DNA of 64,000 bases from Sphingobacterium tabacisoli (GCF_017908035.1 NZ_JAEQMU010000001.1:2046001-2110000), one strand, 5' to 3'; positions 17,729-26,712 are shown, counted from the stretch's first letter. Notes: generated by a model from the letters alone, not told the origin. Numbers and translations: made by a program.

Positions 17729-18520
17729 TTAAATTATATTTTTAAACAATTCGGGGTCATCACTCCCCTTATATTCCTTCATCATATCGACATAAGCAAT
17801 AGCCATCACCAAACTTACAGATGGTATAATAATGAACGTATTAAGTACACTTAACACTTTAGCCATAAGCGGGTAATCAAAATACTCGAAGGTTAACTGT
17901 AAAATGTAAGCAGACGCTAACACGAGCATAAGCATGAACAAATTCACCACATTTCCCTTAGTAAAAGCCACACTCAGACGGCCGGCCCTAAATATATTAT
18001 GGTTTTTCTCCAATATAAAGAAAGGAAAGAAAGAGATTCGAATCAAGATCAACATCATAAATACCCCCGTCAACGCTGGATTTATTTCTGATAGAATCGT
18101 TTCCATCTGAACCCCCATATACAACAAGGGCATACATATAATTGAACATCCCAAATACACAACTCCAGTCAAAATAGAATAGAGAACCAATCCGAATAGA
18201 AAATTCAAAAATTGCTTAGGTGAGGGAATGTAAGTTTTTAGCGCTGCGTGCTCAACATTACTGGCCAACAGTATTGCTCTCTTGATAAGCACTAATTGTA
18301 GCCCAAAGAAGAGCACAACAAAAACAATAAGTAATAATACCTTTATCGCACTACCAGTGATATCACTAAGATACATGGCCAAGAAAGTGGACAAATTATT
18401 GGTTAAAAAAAGTAGAAAACACAATCCGGCCACAGATATATAGTGTTTCTTCAAAATATTTAAGGCCCTGAAAAACACTTCATTTGCTTTAAACGTGCTT
18501 TCCTTTAAAAATTCTAACAT
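17729..18520 (-). CDS. Unknown polytopic membrane protein
   Basis: I do not recognise the family with confidence. The 263-residue product has about six hydrophobic segments (near 30-50, 60-80, 110-135, 150-170, 190-212 and 222-245). A short charged N-terminus (MLEFLKESTFKANEVFFRAL) resembles integral-membrane proteins that begin with an amphipathic helix, as in the glycerophosphodiester phosphodiesterase membrane domain or DUF975-like groups. It is the first gene of the run that continues with dxr (12-nt gap) and rseP, so it is probably co-expressed with them. The upstream gap (18521-18715) contains only the terminator of the next gene. Confidence 0.7.
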   Translation of the reverse strand: MLEFLKESTFKANEVFFRALNILKKHYISVAGLCFLLFLTNNLSTFLAMYLSDITGSAIKVLLLIVFVVLFFGLQLVLIKRAILLASNVEHAALKTYIPSPKQFLNFLFGLVLYSILTGVVYLGCSIICMPLLYMGVQMETILSEINPALTGVFMMLILIRISFFPFFILEKNHNIFRAGRLSVAFTKGNVVNLFMLMLVLASAYILQLTFEYFDYPLMAKVLSVLNTFIIIPSVSLVMAIAYVDMMKEYKGSDDPELFKNII

Positions 18521-18661
18521 ACAAACAGATAATACTGCAAAGATGATATATTTTTTGGATTACATCAATTGAAAATAAATCTTTATTAGGACAAAGATTG
18601 TAGAAATCGGCGAACTACTTGTTCCTGTTTTTCAAATGACTTACTCCTTCTTTATGGTTAT

Positions 18662-18708
18662 AATACAAAAACTGGTGACAGTCTAAAATAACGGTCACCA
18701 GCTGTATT
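18662..18708 (-). terminator. Intrinsic terminator after the first S9 peptidase gene
   Basis: On the minus strand an 8-bp stem (CTGGTGAC/GTCACCAG, 18672-18679 with 18694-18701) with a 14-nt loop is followed by a run of five T (A at 18667-18671). It starts 14 nt beyond the stop codon. Confidence 0.8.
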
Positions 18709-18715
18709 ACAAAAT

Positions 18716-20842
18716 TTAGTTAAACTCTTTTGGTAAGGGTTTCTCCAATAGATATTGATAGTAAAAACGCGCTCTTTCTCTGAAATCGTACGCTACCTTA
18801 GATCTATTCCATCCATGTCGACTACCTGGATAAATCATAAACTCGAACGGCACACTACGGTCAGTCAATGCATCTATCAATTGTATTGTATTCTGCATAT
18901 GTACATTGTCGTCTAGATCTCCATGCATAATTCTCAGCCCTCCTTTATATTTATCTACATAAGACAAAATTGAACCGTTCTTATACCCTTCCGGATTATC
19001 TTGTGGGGTATCCATCCATCTTTCCGTATAATGAGTGTCATATAGTTCCCAACTGGTCACTGGTGCACCAGAGATACCATAGTCAAAATAATCGGCCCCT
19101 TTAGTCAATGCTAAACATGTCATATATCCCCCATAGCTGTGTCCCGTAATCAACAACTTATTCTTGGCAACCCAGGACTTAGCTTTTAGCCATTTGGCTA
19201 CAGTGATATAGTCGATTAACTCCCAGTGTCCTAAATTCCGGTGCATAAGTGCTACTCCCTGTTTTCCAAAATGCCCTGAAGCCCTGTGGTCACATGCTAT
19301 CTGGATAATACCAGCATTAGCCCAATATTGATTTGAAGTCCCTTTCCATGTATTTTTGACAGTTCCAGCGTCTGGCCCACCATAAATGCTCATAATAACT
19401 GGATATTCTTTCTGCTCATCAAAATCAACAGGATAAGTAACAATTATTGGAAGATCAAACTTCCCATCATCGGACTTTATGGTAAAATACTCGGTTTTCC
19501 CAACTTTATAACTATTGAAATTTTCCGATTTAGAATCTGCTAACTCTTTTATTTTCTTCCCTTGATTATCCATCAAAGCGACCCTATTAGGAGTATAAAC
19601 ATTGGAATAATTCGTAATAAAATACTTTCCATCAGGAGACATTATGGTATTATGCGTAAAATCCCCGAACGTAAGCCGTTTAAGATTCTTACCAGAATAG
19701 TCTACACGGTATAGATCCATAGTAGCAGAATTCTCTTTGCGGGCTGTAAAGTATACAATCTGGGCCTTTTCATCCACATGTGCTAAAGTATTCACCTGCC
19801 AATCTCCTTGTGTAATAGGATTCAATAGTTTTCCATCTAGGGTATACAAATAATAATGTGCCCAACCAGTCTTATCTGATTTTAAGATGTAGTGCTTGTT
19901 GTCTCCAAGGTAAGTGATACGCTCATCGTGGTCTAGATTAATCCAAGTAGGTTGTACCTCATTATAGATTTCCTTCTTACTTCCCGTCTCAGGATCTACA
20001 GCATAAAACTTCAAATTGTTCTGATCTCTATTCATCCATTGAACCATGATAGACTGACTATCAAAACTCCAATATGGTTGCCCAAAGTACTGGTCATCCT
20101 TTTCGTTAAATGAAGCCCATACTACAGGTGCTCCCTCCACCTTTACAAACCCTACTTTTACTTCTGGATTATATTGACCTGCTTTTGGATACCTCGTTTC
20201 TTCTAAATAACCATTTTGTCCTTTGGAAACATAAATAGGAAACATGGGCACTTTAGTATCATCAAATCGCATAAAAGCAATTTGCTTGCTATCCGGCGAC
20301 CACCAAAATGCCTTATAGTTTGTAGGTCGACCTAATATCTCCTCGTAATACACCCAAGAAGACCAACCATTATAAATTACATCTGTTCCATCATTTGTAT
20401 ACTGGACTTCTTTTCCTGTTGCTATATTTACACTAAATAAGTTACTATTTCTCGTGAATGCAATATGCTTTTTATCGGGAGACAAAGTTGGATTTTGCTC
20501 TTCCTCATTTGGCGAATCGGTTACCTTTTTTTGCGCTTCTTGTCCATATTTAATGTAGATATCTTTGTCTTTCACAAAGACCATAACATCATTAGTAGGT
20601 ATTGGAATATAAAGCTCACGTTTACCGGATTTGACATGCACTTTATACGTTTTTCTGTCCGAAGCGTCTGTTTCTAGATAATGATCTTTATCTGCCCAGC
20701 CCCCATAACCATTTATTGCTTTGGTAACCGTATAACTTCTCCCCCAAGACTCATCAAAACTCATTTTTTTGTCCTGCCCGTTGGCAGAATGCTGAAGTAC
20801 AAAAAATGATGCTACAAGAAATCCGCTAATTACTTTATTCAT
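18716..20842 (-). CDS. Dipeptidyl peptidase IV-like S9 family serine peptidase
   Basis: Exported peptidase predicted to remove N-terminal Xaa-Pro dipeptides. The 708 residues begin with a signal peptide (about 1-22, ending ANG). Residues 30-460 form the eight-bladed propeller region with repeated NPTLSPDKKHIAF- and WSPDSKQIAFMRFDD-like blades. The alpha/beta hydrolase domain follows with Ser569 in GHSYGGY, Asp644 in LDDNVH and His676 in GSRHGW. The paired Glu needed for N-terminus recognition in DPP IV may be YYEEILGR near residue 170, which supports the S9B assignment. It is transcribed alone with a terminator behind. A second, diverged S9 gene lies at 59.1 kb. Confidence 0.92.
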   Translation of the reverse strand: MNKVISGFLVASFFVLQHSANGQDKKMSFDESWGRSYTVTKAINGYGGWADKDHYLETDASDRKTYKVHVKSGKRELYIPIPTNDVMVFVKDKDIYIKYGQEAQKKVTDSPNEEEQNPTLSPDKKHIAFTRNSNLFSVNIATGKEVQYTNDGTDVIYNGWSSWVYYEEILGRPTNYKAFWWSPDSKQIAFMRFDDTKVPMFPIYVSKGQNGYLEETRYPKAGQYNPEVKVGFVKVEGAPVVWASFNEKDDQYFGQPYWSFDSQSIMVQWMNRDQNNLKFYAVDPETGSKKEIYNEVQPTWINLDHDERITYLGDNKHYILKSDKTGWAHYYLYTLDGKLLNPITQGDWQVNTLAHVDEKAQIVYFTARKENSATMDLYRVDYSGKNLKRLTFGDFTHNTIMSPDGKYFITNYSNVYTPNRVALMDNQGKKIKELADSKSENFNSYKVGKTEYFTIKSDDGKFDLPIIVTYPVDFDEQKEYPVIMSIYGGPDAGTVKNTWKGTSNQYWANAGIIQIACDHRASGHFGKQGVALMHRNLGHWELIDYITVAKWLKAKSWVAKNKLLITGHSYGGYMTCLALTKGADYFDYGISGAPVTSWELYDTHYTERWMDTPQDNPEGYKNGSILSYVDKYKGGLRIMHGDLDDNVHMQNTIQLIDALTDRSVPFEFMIYPGSRHGWNRSKVAYDFRERARFYYQYLLEKPLPKEFN

Positions 20843-20983
20843 ATATTATAGTATTGTATTTGTAAGAACATGAGTTCACACAGGTAAAATGAGATGCCTA
20901 TCCTCATTGGCACCTCAGCTCTCTTTGTATCTTAAATCTCCTAGTATCTTAAATAAGCTACACCAGAAAACGGCCAACTTATT

Positions 20984-21015
20984 ACGGAAAAAGCCACTTC
21001 GATAAAAGTGGCTCA
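20984..21015 (-). terminator. Intrinsic terminator after the DUF3276 gene
   Basis: Stem AGCCACTT/AAGTGGCT (20992-20999 with 21006-21013) with a 6-nt loop, followed on the minus strand by a T-run. The 20843-20980 interval otherwise has a weak hairpin (20889-20914) and a 10-bp direct repeat TATCTTAAAT. Confidence 0.8.
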
Positions 21016-21038
21016 TTATTAACCTTTAAAGCAATTAG

Positions 21039-21377
21039 TTAGAAAGAATAGTTGCCTCTTTCTACCAATTCTTCATTACTCTCATATGCAGACTCATCCT
21101 GACTAGGCTCATATCTCTTCTCAACAACTTCTTGGTTTGATTTGATGTAATCTACCACATCTGTAAGTCCTTCTGCAAATTTCTCAAAATCTTCTTTATA
21201 TAAGAATATTTTGTGTTTGATAAACTGACCATCTTCAAAACGCTTTTTGCTCTCAGTGATAGTCACATAATAATCATTTGATCGCGTAGCCTTTACATCA
21301 AAAAAATAAGTACGTTTTCCTGCTCTCACCTTTTTTGAAAATACTTCTTCACGCTCTTTGTTTTCAAAATCTCCCAT
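21039..21377 (-). CDS. DUF3276 PUR-domain nucleic-acid-binding protein
   Basis: Small (112-residue) protein of the DUF3276 family, whose fold is the PUR repeat also found in eukaryotic Pur-alpha and Borrelia BpuR. It presumably binds single-stranded DNA or RNA. One PUR repeat is visible: VRAGKRTYFFDVKATRSNDYYVTITESKKRF, then FIKHKIFLYKEDFEKFAEGL as the closing strand-helix. The acidic tail (about 78-112) is low in structure. There is no signal peptide. In Bacteroidota these are abundant, conserved proteins of largely unknown role. It has its own terminator and is followed by a 252-bp gap (21378-21629) that is AT-rich and holds only the promoter region of the next gene. Confidence 0.88.
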   Translation of the reverse strand: MGDFENKEREEVFSKKVRAGKRTYFFDVKATRSNDYYVTITESKKRFEDGQFIKHKIFLYKEDFEKFAEGLTDVVDYIKSNQEVVEKRYEPSQDESAYESNEELVERGNYSF

Positions 21378-21575
21378 TAGTCTAGTTAAGTATTTAAGTT
21401 TAAATCCTATTTTTTAATTCCATAAATATATAATAATTAATTTTAAACATCCAAATTTTATTGAAAAAATATTTATTTTTCACACAATATTTCAATTCCA
21501 GTAAGAAGTGTGTTATTTTCACCGAGTAAATACAGCCTTTTACCGAATAGAGCAAATCATATACCTAATATCACT

Positions 21576-21611
21576 ACAGTTGGAGTATGCGTAGTGATTA
21601 CTTTTGGAGTA
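21576..21611 (+). promoter_or_regulatory. Promoter and possible LytTR-type direct repeat of the envelope-sensing cluster
   Basis: TACTTTTG (21599-21606) fits the -7 consensus. A TTG at 21580 lies 16 nt upstream. Two copies of TTGGAGTA (21580-21587, 21604-21611) are 24 nt apart; LytTR regulators usually bind direct repeats about two helical turns apart. An inverted repeat ATCACTAC/GTAGTGAT (21570-21577, 21591-21598) overlaps. Confidence 0.45.
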
Positions 21612-21629
21612 GGATAAATAAAATTCAAA

Positions 21630-22517
21630 ATGGAAACAAGAGAGAAGATGCAACAGAAACCCGTACTTCCACCAAATAATAACAAGAGTTCTACTATGGT
21701 AGGAACAGTAATTATATTGTTTGGTTTTTTTCTATTATTAAAAAACTTAGATTTCGGTCACCTATTTCCACGGTGGATATTTGGGTGGCAGATGATATTA
21801 ATCATTATAGGAGTCGTCATTGGAGTTAATTCTAAATTCCAAAAAAAATCGTCCCTGGTCTTAATAACTATAGGAGCCGTGTTTCTACTAAAAGAAATGA
21901 TGAACTTTAATCCTGGAAAGATACTTATTCCGGCTATAGCTATCATACTTGGAATATACATCGTCAACAGAAATCGTAAAGCTCCAGAAATTCCGATGCA
22001 AGGTCCAAAAAATCCCCCCCGAGAAGATGCTAACGAATTTGATTGGGACAAAAGGGTCATTGATATCCCTGAACAAGGATCTCAAAGGCAATCTTCACAT
22101 ACAGAATCTAAAAATTTTGACTATCATAGCCCAGAAGATAGATTCGATGGTTCAAAAGGCAATGGTTTCTATTATTCGGAGAACTATTTAAAAATTGACT
22201 CCATATTTGGAAGTGCAAAAAAAATAGTGCTGTCTAAAAATTTTCTTGGAGGCACGATGACCAATATCTTTGGCAGTACAGAGATCAATCTCTTACAGGC
22301 GGATCTCAACCAACCTATTGTTATAGATGTTTTTCAATTGTTTGGTAGTACAAAAATAATTGTCCCCCCACATTGGATGGTATCTCCTTCTGTATCATCC
22401 ATACTCAGTGAGAGTGATGACCGTCGCGTAATCATCAACCATATATTTGATGAAAACAAAAAACTCTTCATCACTGGGACTTCAATTTTTGGAAGTTTAA
22501 CAATAAAAAATAGCTAA
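21630..22517 (+). CDS. LiaF-like membrane protein with C-terminal beta-helix domain
   Basis: Probable membrane-anchored modulator of the two-component system encoded next to it. The 295 residues start with four closely spaced hydrophobic segments (about 22-110). A polar linker rich in Pro and charged residues runs to about 185. The C-terminal domain has short repeats in which FGS recurs at turns (IFGSAKK, IFGSTEI, LFGSTKI, IFGSLTI), the pattern of the LiaF C-terminal cell-wall-active-antibiotic response domain. In Firmicutes LiaF restrains LiaS. Here it is followed by a kinase 9 nt later. The family match is by architecture; the regulatory role is inferred from context. Confidence 0.8.
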   Translation: METREKMQQKPVLPPNNNKSSTMVGTVIILFGFFLLLKNLDFGHLFPRWIFGWQMILIIIGVVIGVNSKFQKKSSLVLITIGAVFLLKEMMNFNPGKILIPAIAIILGIYIVNRNRKAPEIPMQGPKNPPREDANEFDWDKRVIDIPEQGSQRQSSHTESKNFDYHSPEDRFDGSKGNGFYYSENYLKIDSIFGSAKKIVLSKNFLGGTMTNIFGSTEINLLQADLNQPIVIDVFQLFGSTKIIVPPHWMVSPSVSSILSESDDRRVIINHIFDENKKLFITGTSIFGSLTIKNS

Positions 22518-22526
22518 AAGATAGCA

Positions 22527-23573
22527 ATGGCGTCATCCATATTTAAACTAAAATCAAAAAAAACGTTGATATACGTCAGTACCTTGACGATCCTCGTTGT
22601 TTATTTTTTAGTTTCTTATTTTCTACTCTGGTGGGAGGTACACCCGCTTAAGGTAAATCCTATCGAGCCAGCGATAGGCGCACTATCTATTACTGCATGT
22701 TGTTATCTGATATTTAGCTCCATGCAGTTCTACACGCCTCAAAAGAACAAATACCTAAAAATTACGGTAATCTGTATTACCTTAACAACATTAAGCTTAG
22801 GTATTTCATTATTTTCATTGTTTCGTTTTTTTGATACTCCTTCAATTAATCATTTTTATCAGCGTTTACCCTATCGATTTATCATAAACTTCCTCCTTCT
22901 AATGTGTGTAATGATTATCAATATCTTCTGGAATATACAGGAAGAATACACGGAGAACAAAAAGCGAAAGGAGGAATCAGAAAAACTAGTACGTGACGCA
23001 GAGCTTTATAATTTAAGACAGCAGTTACAGCCCCATTTCTTGTTCAACAGTTTGAATTCAATTATAGCATTGATTACCGTGAAACCCGATTTAGCAAAAA
23101 AAATGACGTTTCAATTGTCCGATTTTCTAAGAGGTACTTTACGAAAGGATGATAAACAACTTATCCAACTATCAGATGAGATAAAACATCTAGAACTCTA
23201 TCTAGAAATCGAAAAAGTACGATTTGGTCATCGTCTAAATACCACGTTTAACTATTCGGAAGAGGTTCTATCCGCTAAAGTCCCTAGTATGATTGTACAG
23301 CCTTTAATGGAAAATGCAATAAAACATGGCTTATACAATGTGACAGGAGACGTACTTATAGAAACCAATATAAGCATCGAACTGCACATGTTGACTATTG
23401 AAATCACAAACCCTTTTGATTCGGACCAGTTCTATAACACCAATGGTACAGGATTTGGCTTAACCAGTATACAACGAAGGCTTTTTTTAATCTATGGCCG
23501 GACAGATTTATTAAGTGTAAGAAAAAAAGAAAACCAATTTACAGCAACCATCAAAATACCTCAACATGATTAA
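22527..23573 (+). CDS. LytS-type sensor histidine kinase
   Basis: Sensor kinase (348 residues) of the LytS/YehU class. Four membrane segments occupy about residues 13-138 with no large extracellular domain, so it may sense through the membrane or a partner such as the LiaF-like protein. A coiled coil (140-165) leads to the phosphoacceptor His170 in LQPHFLFNSLNS. Asn-box QPLMENAIKHG and the ATP lid GTGFGLTSIQRRL form the catalytic domain. Its gene overlaps that of the response regulator by 8 nt, a sign of translational coupling and of a cognate pair. Confidence 0.93.
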   Translation: MASSIFKLKSKKTLIYVSTLTILVVYFLVSYFLLWWEVHPLKVNPIEPAIGALSITACCYLIFSSMQFYTPQKNKYLKITVICITLTTLSLGISLFSLFRFFDTPSINHFYQRLPYRFIINFLLLMCVMIINIFWNIQEEYTENKKRKEESEKLVRDAELYNLRQQLQPHFLFNSLNSIIALITVKPDLAKKMTFQLSDFLRGTLRKDDKQLIQLSDEIKHLELYLEIEKVRFGHRLNTTFNYSEEVLSAKVPSMIVQPLMENAIKHGLYNVTGDVLIETNISIELHMLTIEITNPFDSDQFYNTNGTGFGLTSIQRRLFLIYGRTDLLSVRKKENQFTATIKIPQHD

Positions 23574-24303
23574 AGCAATTATTATCGATGACGAACCACT
23601 AGCACGCATGATTGTCCAAGGATATTTAGCGAATGAAGAAGACATAGAAGTAGTCGCAGAATGTGGCGATGGCTTCGAAGGTGCCAAAGCTATTCAGCAA
23701 TATCGCCCAGATCTCGTTTTCTTAGATATTCAAATGCCCAAACTCACTGGTTTCGAAATGCTGGAAATTCTTGACGAACTGCCACATATCGTATTTACTA
23801 CAGCCTTTGAAGAATTCGCAATAAAAGCATTTGAAAAATCTGCTGTCGATTATCTTTTAAAGCCCATACCTGAAGATCGATTTAAACTAGCTATTCAAAA
23901 GTTCAGAAATGCCTATGGGACGTCGCAATCACATAAGGCAATCAAGAATCTTCAAGAAGAAGTCGAAGAAGAGGTATTAGAACGCATAGTTGTTAAAAAT
24001 GGGACCCAAATTAAATTAATTCCGGTACAACAGGTAATTTACCTAGAGGCATATGATGATTACGTAAAAATCCATACAAAAGAGGGAATGTTTTTGAAGA
24101 ACAAAACCATGTCTTCTTTTGAAAAACAACTGGATCAAAAACAATTTGTCCGAGTGCATCGATCATTTATCATCAAAGTAGATCAATTAGCCAAAATTGA
24201 ACCGATGGAAAAAGAAAGCTACAGGGGAATTCTTTTAAATGGAGATAAAGTAAACATTAGTAAGTCCGGATATGCTAGACTGAAACAAACAATTGGATTA
24301 TAA
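23566..24303 (+). CDS. LytTR-family response regulator
   Basis: A 245-residue two-domain regulator. The receiver domain (1-120) has the acidic pair DDE near residue 8-10, phosphoacceptor Asp54 (VFLDIQMP) and Lys104-region KPI. The LytTR DNA-binding domain (about 140-245) reads RIVVKNGTQIKLIPVQQVIYLEAYDDYVKI and ends VHRSFIIKVDQLAKIE...LNGDKVNISKSGYARLK. It is the partner of the overlapping kinase gene. The direct repeat at the cluster promoter is a candidate binding site. Target genes beyond the cluster cannot be inferred. Confidence 0.95.
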   Translation: MIKAIIIDDEPLARMIVQGYLANEEDIEVVAECGDGFEGAKAIQQYRPDLVFLDIQMPKLTGFEMLEILDELPHIVFTTAFEEFAIKAFEKSAVDYLLKPIPEDRFKLAIQKFRNAYGTSQSHKAIKNLQEEVEEEVLERIVVKNGTQIKLIPVQQVIYLEAYDDYVKIHTKEGMFLKNKTMSSFEKQLDQKQFVRVHRSFIIKVDQLAKIEPMEKESYRGILLNGDKVNISKSGYARLKQTIGL

Positions 24304-24324
24304 CTCACTGATTTCGTAGATTTG
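24293..24324 (+). promoter_or_regulatory. Promoter of the serine hydrolase gene, leaderless type
   Basis: TTG (24293-24295), a 21-nt spacer, and TAGATTTG (24317-24324) match both Bacteroidota elements. The -7 box ends 4 nt before ATG 24329, so the transcript would begin at or next to the start codon. It gives the hydrolase its own promoter, partly inside the regulator gene. Confidence 0.65.
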
Positions 24325-24328
24325 TGAG

Positions 24329-25765
24329 ATGATTAAATATGCCATATATTCACTGGTACTATTATTTTATAGTTTTAACAGCTTTTCTCAATCTATCGAT
24401 GAGAAAAACAATAGACAAGTTTACAATAGAATAGAGTTTTTTTTCAATACACAGCAAACTGACTCTATTTACGCTATGGCTTCGCCCGCGTTTCAACAAA
24501 ACGTTCCCTTCCAGAAATTGGAGATGGCATTACAGTATTTCTACAATTTTGGACGGATAAAAGATGCTGTACCCGCTTCTTTCAACAATGGAATTGCAGG
24601 CTATAACATTACAGTAGGCAAAAAGAAGGGGGCCATTTTCTTAAAAACGGACAGTACATTTCATTTTGATTTTTTTCAGATCAAAGACCAGGAGATTTTA
24701 ACTGAGAAAAAGGAAAACGTAAAATCTGTAGTACAAAAAAACAACCTCTTGGACGAGTATATTGACTCTTTGGCACTAACATATATACAACAAAAGAATG
24801 CCCAGGGGCTCGCAATAGGGCTGATTCACAAAGGAAAAATAAATACCTTCTACTATGGTGAAACCACAAAAGGGGATACACTTTCCATTCCGAAAGAGAA
24901 CACTTTATTTGAGCTGGGTTCTATCACCAAGGTATTTACAGCTACACTTCTGGCCGACCTAGTCGAGCGAAAGTTGATAACATTGGAAGACAGTATCACT
25001 AAATACCTTCCCGACTCTCTTGCTCAAAATCAATATTTGCAAAAAATAACTTTTAAAGATTTAGCAAATCACACTTCTGGTCTCCCTAGACTACCCGATA
25101 ATCTAGATAAAATTCCAAAGTTTTTAGCAAACGATCCTTATGCGCAATATAGTCGTAAAGACTTATTCTCCTATTTAAAAAACGTTGAACTTAAGGATAC
25201 TCCAGGAAATAATTTCGAATACAGTAACACAGGCTTTGCCCTACTTGGCGAGCTGATAGCATCTATTTCGAAGAAGACTTATAGCCAGTGTGTCTCCGAA
25301 ATCATCACAAGTCCTTTAGGATTATTAAATACCGTAGAAAAAATAAATCCCAAAAACCAGACTATCACTATCCCAAAGGTATATAGCCAAAGTGGAACAG
25401 AGGTCCCTATGTGGCAATGGCAAGCTTTTGTAGGAGCTGGAGGTTTAAAATCGACCTTAACGGATATGCTGAAATTTGTACAAGCGCAGTTCAAAATGCC
25501 TGAAAACAGATTAGAACATGCCATGGCATTGACCAAACAATTTACATACTACCTCCCTCCTTCTACTGACATCGGGTTAGCCTGGCATATGAACATGCTA
25601 GGAGATGTCGTAGAATACTGGCATAATGGAGGAACAGGAGGAAGTTCTTCTTTTCTTGCATTAGTACCTGATCATAAATCAGCTGTTATTGTACTCTCAA
25701 ATTCGGCAATTTCAGTCGACCAAATCAGCACCCAAATAATAAGTAAAGTTATTGAAGAGAAGTGA
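24329..25765 (+). CDS. Serine beta-lactamase-like hydrolase (class C/esterase family) with N-terminal DUF3887-like domain
   Basis: Exported serine hydrolase of the beta-lactamase/penicillin-binding fold, which may act on peptidoglycan, esters or D-amino acid peptides. The 478-residue precursor has a signal peptide (about 1-20). An N-terminal small domain (about 25-130) resembles DUF3887, seen in several Bacteroidota hydrolases. The catalytic domain has Ser198-I-T-Lys201, Tyr298-S-Asn300 and H432NGGTGG in place of KTG. The HxG version is typical of class C-like esterases and peptidases and is weaker evidence for true antibiotic hydrolysis. It follows a LiaF/LytS/LytTR cluster, so a cell-envelope stress role is plausible. 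Confidence 0.87.
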   Translation: MIKYAIYSLVLLFYSFNSFSQSIDEKNNRQVYNRIEFFFNTQQTDSIYAMASPAFQQNVPFQKLEMALQYFYNFGRIKDAVPASFNNGIAGYNITVGKKKGAIFLKTDSTFHFDFFQIKDQEILTEKKENVKSVVQKNNLLDEYIDSLALTYIQQKNAQGLAIGLIHKGKINTFYYGETTKGDTLSIPKENTLFELGSITKVFTATLLADLVERKLITLEDSITKYLPDSLAQNQYLQKITFKDLANHTSGLPRLPDNLDKIPKFLANDPYAQYSRKDLFSYLKNVELKDTPGNNFEYSNTGFALLGELIASISKKTYSQCVSEIITSPLGLLNTVEKINPKNQTITIPKVYSQSGTEVPMWQWQAFVGAGGLKSTLTDMLKFVQAQFKMPENRLEHAMALTKQFTYYLPPSTDIGLAWHMNMLGDVVEYWHNGGTGGSSSFLALVPDHKSAVIVLSNSAISVDQISTQIISKVIEEK

Positions 25766-25840
25766 GCAATCTAGATAGGAGAAAATTCAGTAAAAGGTTT
25801 ATTTTTTCAATGCAGACTCGAAAACACCAAGATTTTTAGT

Positions 25841-25848
25841 TAAGTTTG
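25841..25848 (+). promoter_or_regulatory. -7 promoter box for purN
   Basis: TAAGTTTG fits TAnnTTTG and ends 48 nt before the purN start. No clear -33 element. Confidence 0.4.
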
Positions 25849-25896
25849 AGGTATCACACAATAACTGCTTTAGTACTTTAAAGAATAATTCATTCC

Positions 25897-26472
25897 ATGA
25901 AAAAAAGAATAGCAATTTTTGCTTCAGGTTCAGGTTCCAATGCACAGAAGATTATGGAGCACTTTAAATATTCTGATGATGCGGAAGTAGCTTTAGTATT
26001 AAGCAACAATCCAGAGGCTTACGTTTTGCAACGGGCTGACAATTTTGAAATCCCCTCACATGTGTTCGACAGACATGACTTTTATCAAACCGACGAAGTT
26101 GTTTCTTTGCTAAAAAGGCTAGAAATAGATTTGGTCGTTCTTGCTGGCTTTCTTTGGCTTGTGCCGTCGAACTTATTAAGTGCATTTCCGAATAAAATCA
26201 TCAATATACACCCTAGCCTATTGCCAAAACATGGAGGCAAGGGAATGTACGGTGACCGAGTGCACAAAGCGGTATTGGCTGCTGGAGACGATGAACATGG
26301 AATTACAATTCACTTCGTAAACGAAAATTTCGATGAAGGAGAGGTTATTTACCAAGGGCGCTTCCGAGTTGAAAAAGGAGATACTTTGGAAGTATTAAAA
26401 TTCAATGGGCAGCAACTTGAACACCAACACTATCCAAAAATCATTGAGGGCCTAATCAAAAAGTACAATTAG
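25897..26472 (+). CDS. purN: Phosphoribosylglycinamide formyltransferase 1
   Basis: Transfers a formyl group from 10-formyl-THF to GAR, the third step of purine synthesis. The 191 residues are standard. The N-terminal phosphate-binding loop FASGSGSNAQKI, the folate-site segment VVLAGFLWLVPSNLL, catalytic INIHPSLLPKHGG (Asn and His), then HGITIHFVNENFDEGEVIYQ with the catalytic Asp are all visible. It is transcribed alone, with a promoter box upstream and a terminator directly behind, and purH follows after 240 bp, so the two purine genes are adjacent but separately controlled. Confidence 0.97.
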   Translation: MKKRIAIFASGSGSNAQKIMEHFKYSDDAEVALVLSNNPEAYVLQRADNFEIPSHVFDRHDFYQTDEVVSLLKRLEIDLVVLAGFLWLVPSNLLSAFPNKIINIHPSLLPKHGGKGMYGDRVHKAVLAAGDDEHGITIHFVNENFDEGEVIYQGRFRVEKGDTLEVLKFNGQQLEHQHYPKIIEGLIKKYN

Positions 26473-26490
26473 GCCTAGTCTCATACGCTC

Positions 26491-26532
26491 ATAAGAGCTT
26501 CTAATCAAGAGATAGAAGCTCTTATTTTTTTT
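26491..26532 (+). terminator. Intrinsic terminator after purN
   Basis: Perfect 13-bp stem (26491-26503 with 26513-26525) with core AGAGCTTCTA, 9-nt loop and a run of eight T. Confidence 0.9.
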
Positions 26533-26611
26533 CACCCCCTCAATTTAGCACGGTTTTCCTAACAAATACTTTTCCTATTTAATTAACCAATAGCAATAGG
26601 GAATAAATACT

Positions 26612-26627
26612 TAATTTTGTACATTTG
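26612..26627 (+). promoter_or_regulatory. Promoter region of purH with two overlapping -7 boxes
   Basis: TAATTTTG (26612-26619) and TACATTTG (26620-26627) both fit TAnnTTTG, giving a leader of about 80 nt. A small hairpin (TGAAAG/CTTTCA, 26684-26701) sits 12 nt before the start codon. CCTATT/AATAGG (26574-26600) frames the upstream region. No PurR-type operator can be named. Confidence 0.5.
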
Positions 26628-26712
26628 CCACTTCAAATTAAATCTTTCTGTTGTCTTTTTAAAATCAACAAATTAAAGACAATTGAAAGCTGACACTTTC
26701 AGAAAAAAAACA

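Noticed and set aside
20927..20954. Direct repeat TATCTTAAAT twice
   Set aside because: Only two 10-bp A/T-rich copies 18 nt apart; too weak for a mobile element or array.
24329..25765. Antibiotic-resistance beta-lactamase
   Set aside because: Ser-x-x-Lys is present, but the KTG position is HNGGTGG, as in esterases and peptidases of the same fold, so resistance is not supported by sequence alone.
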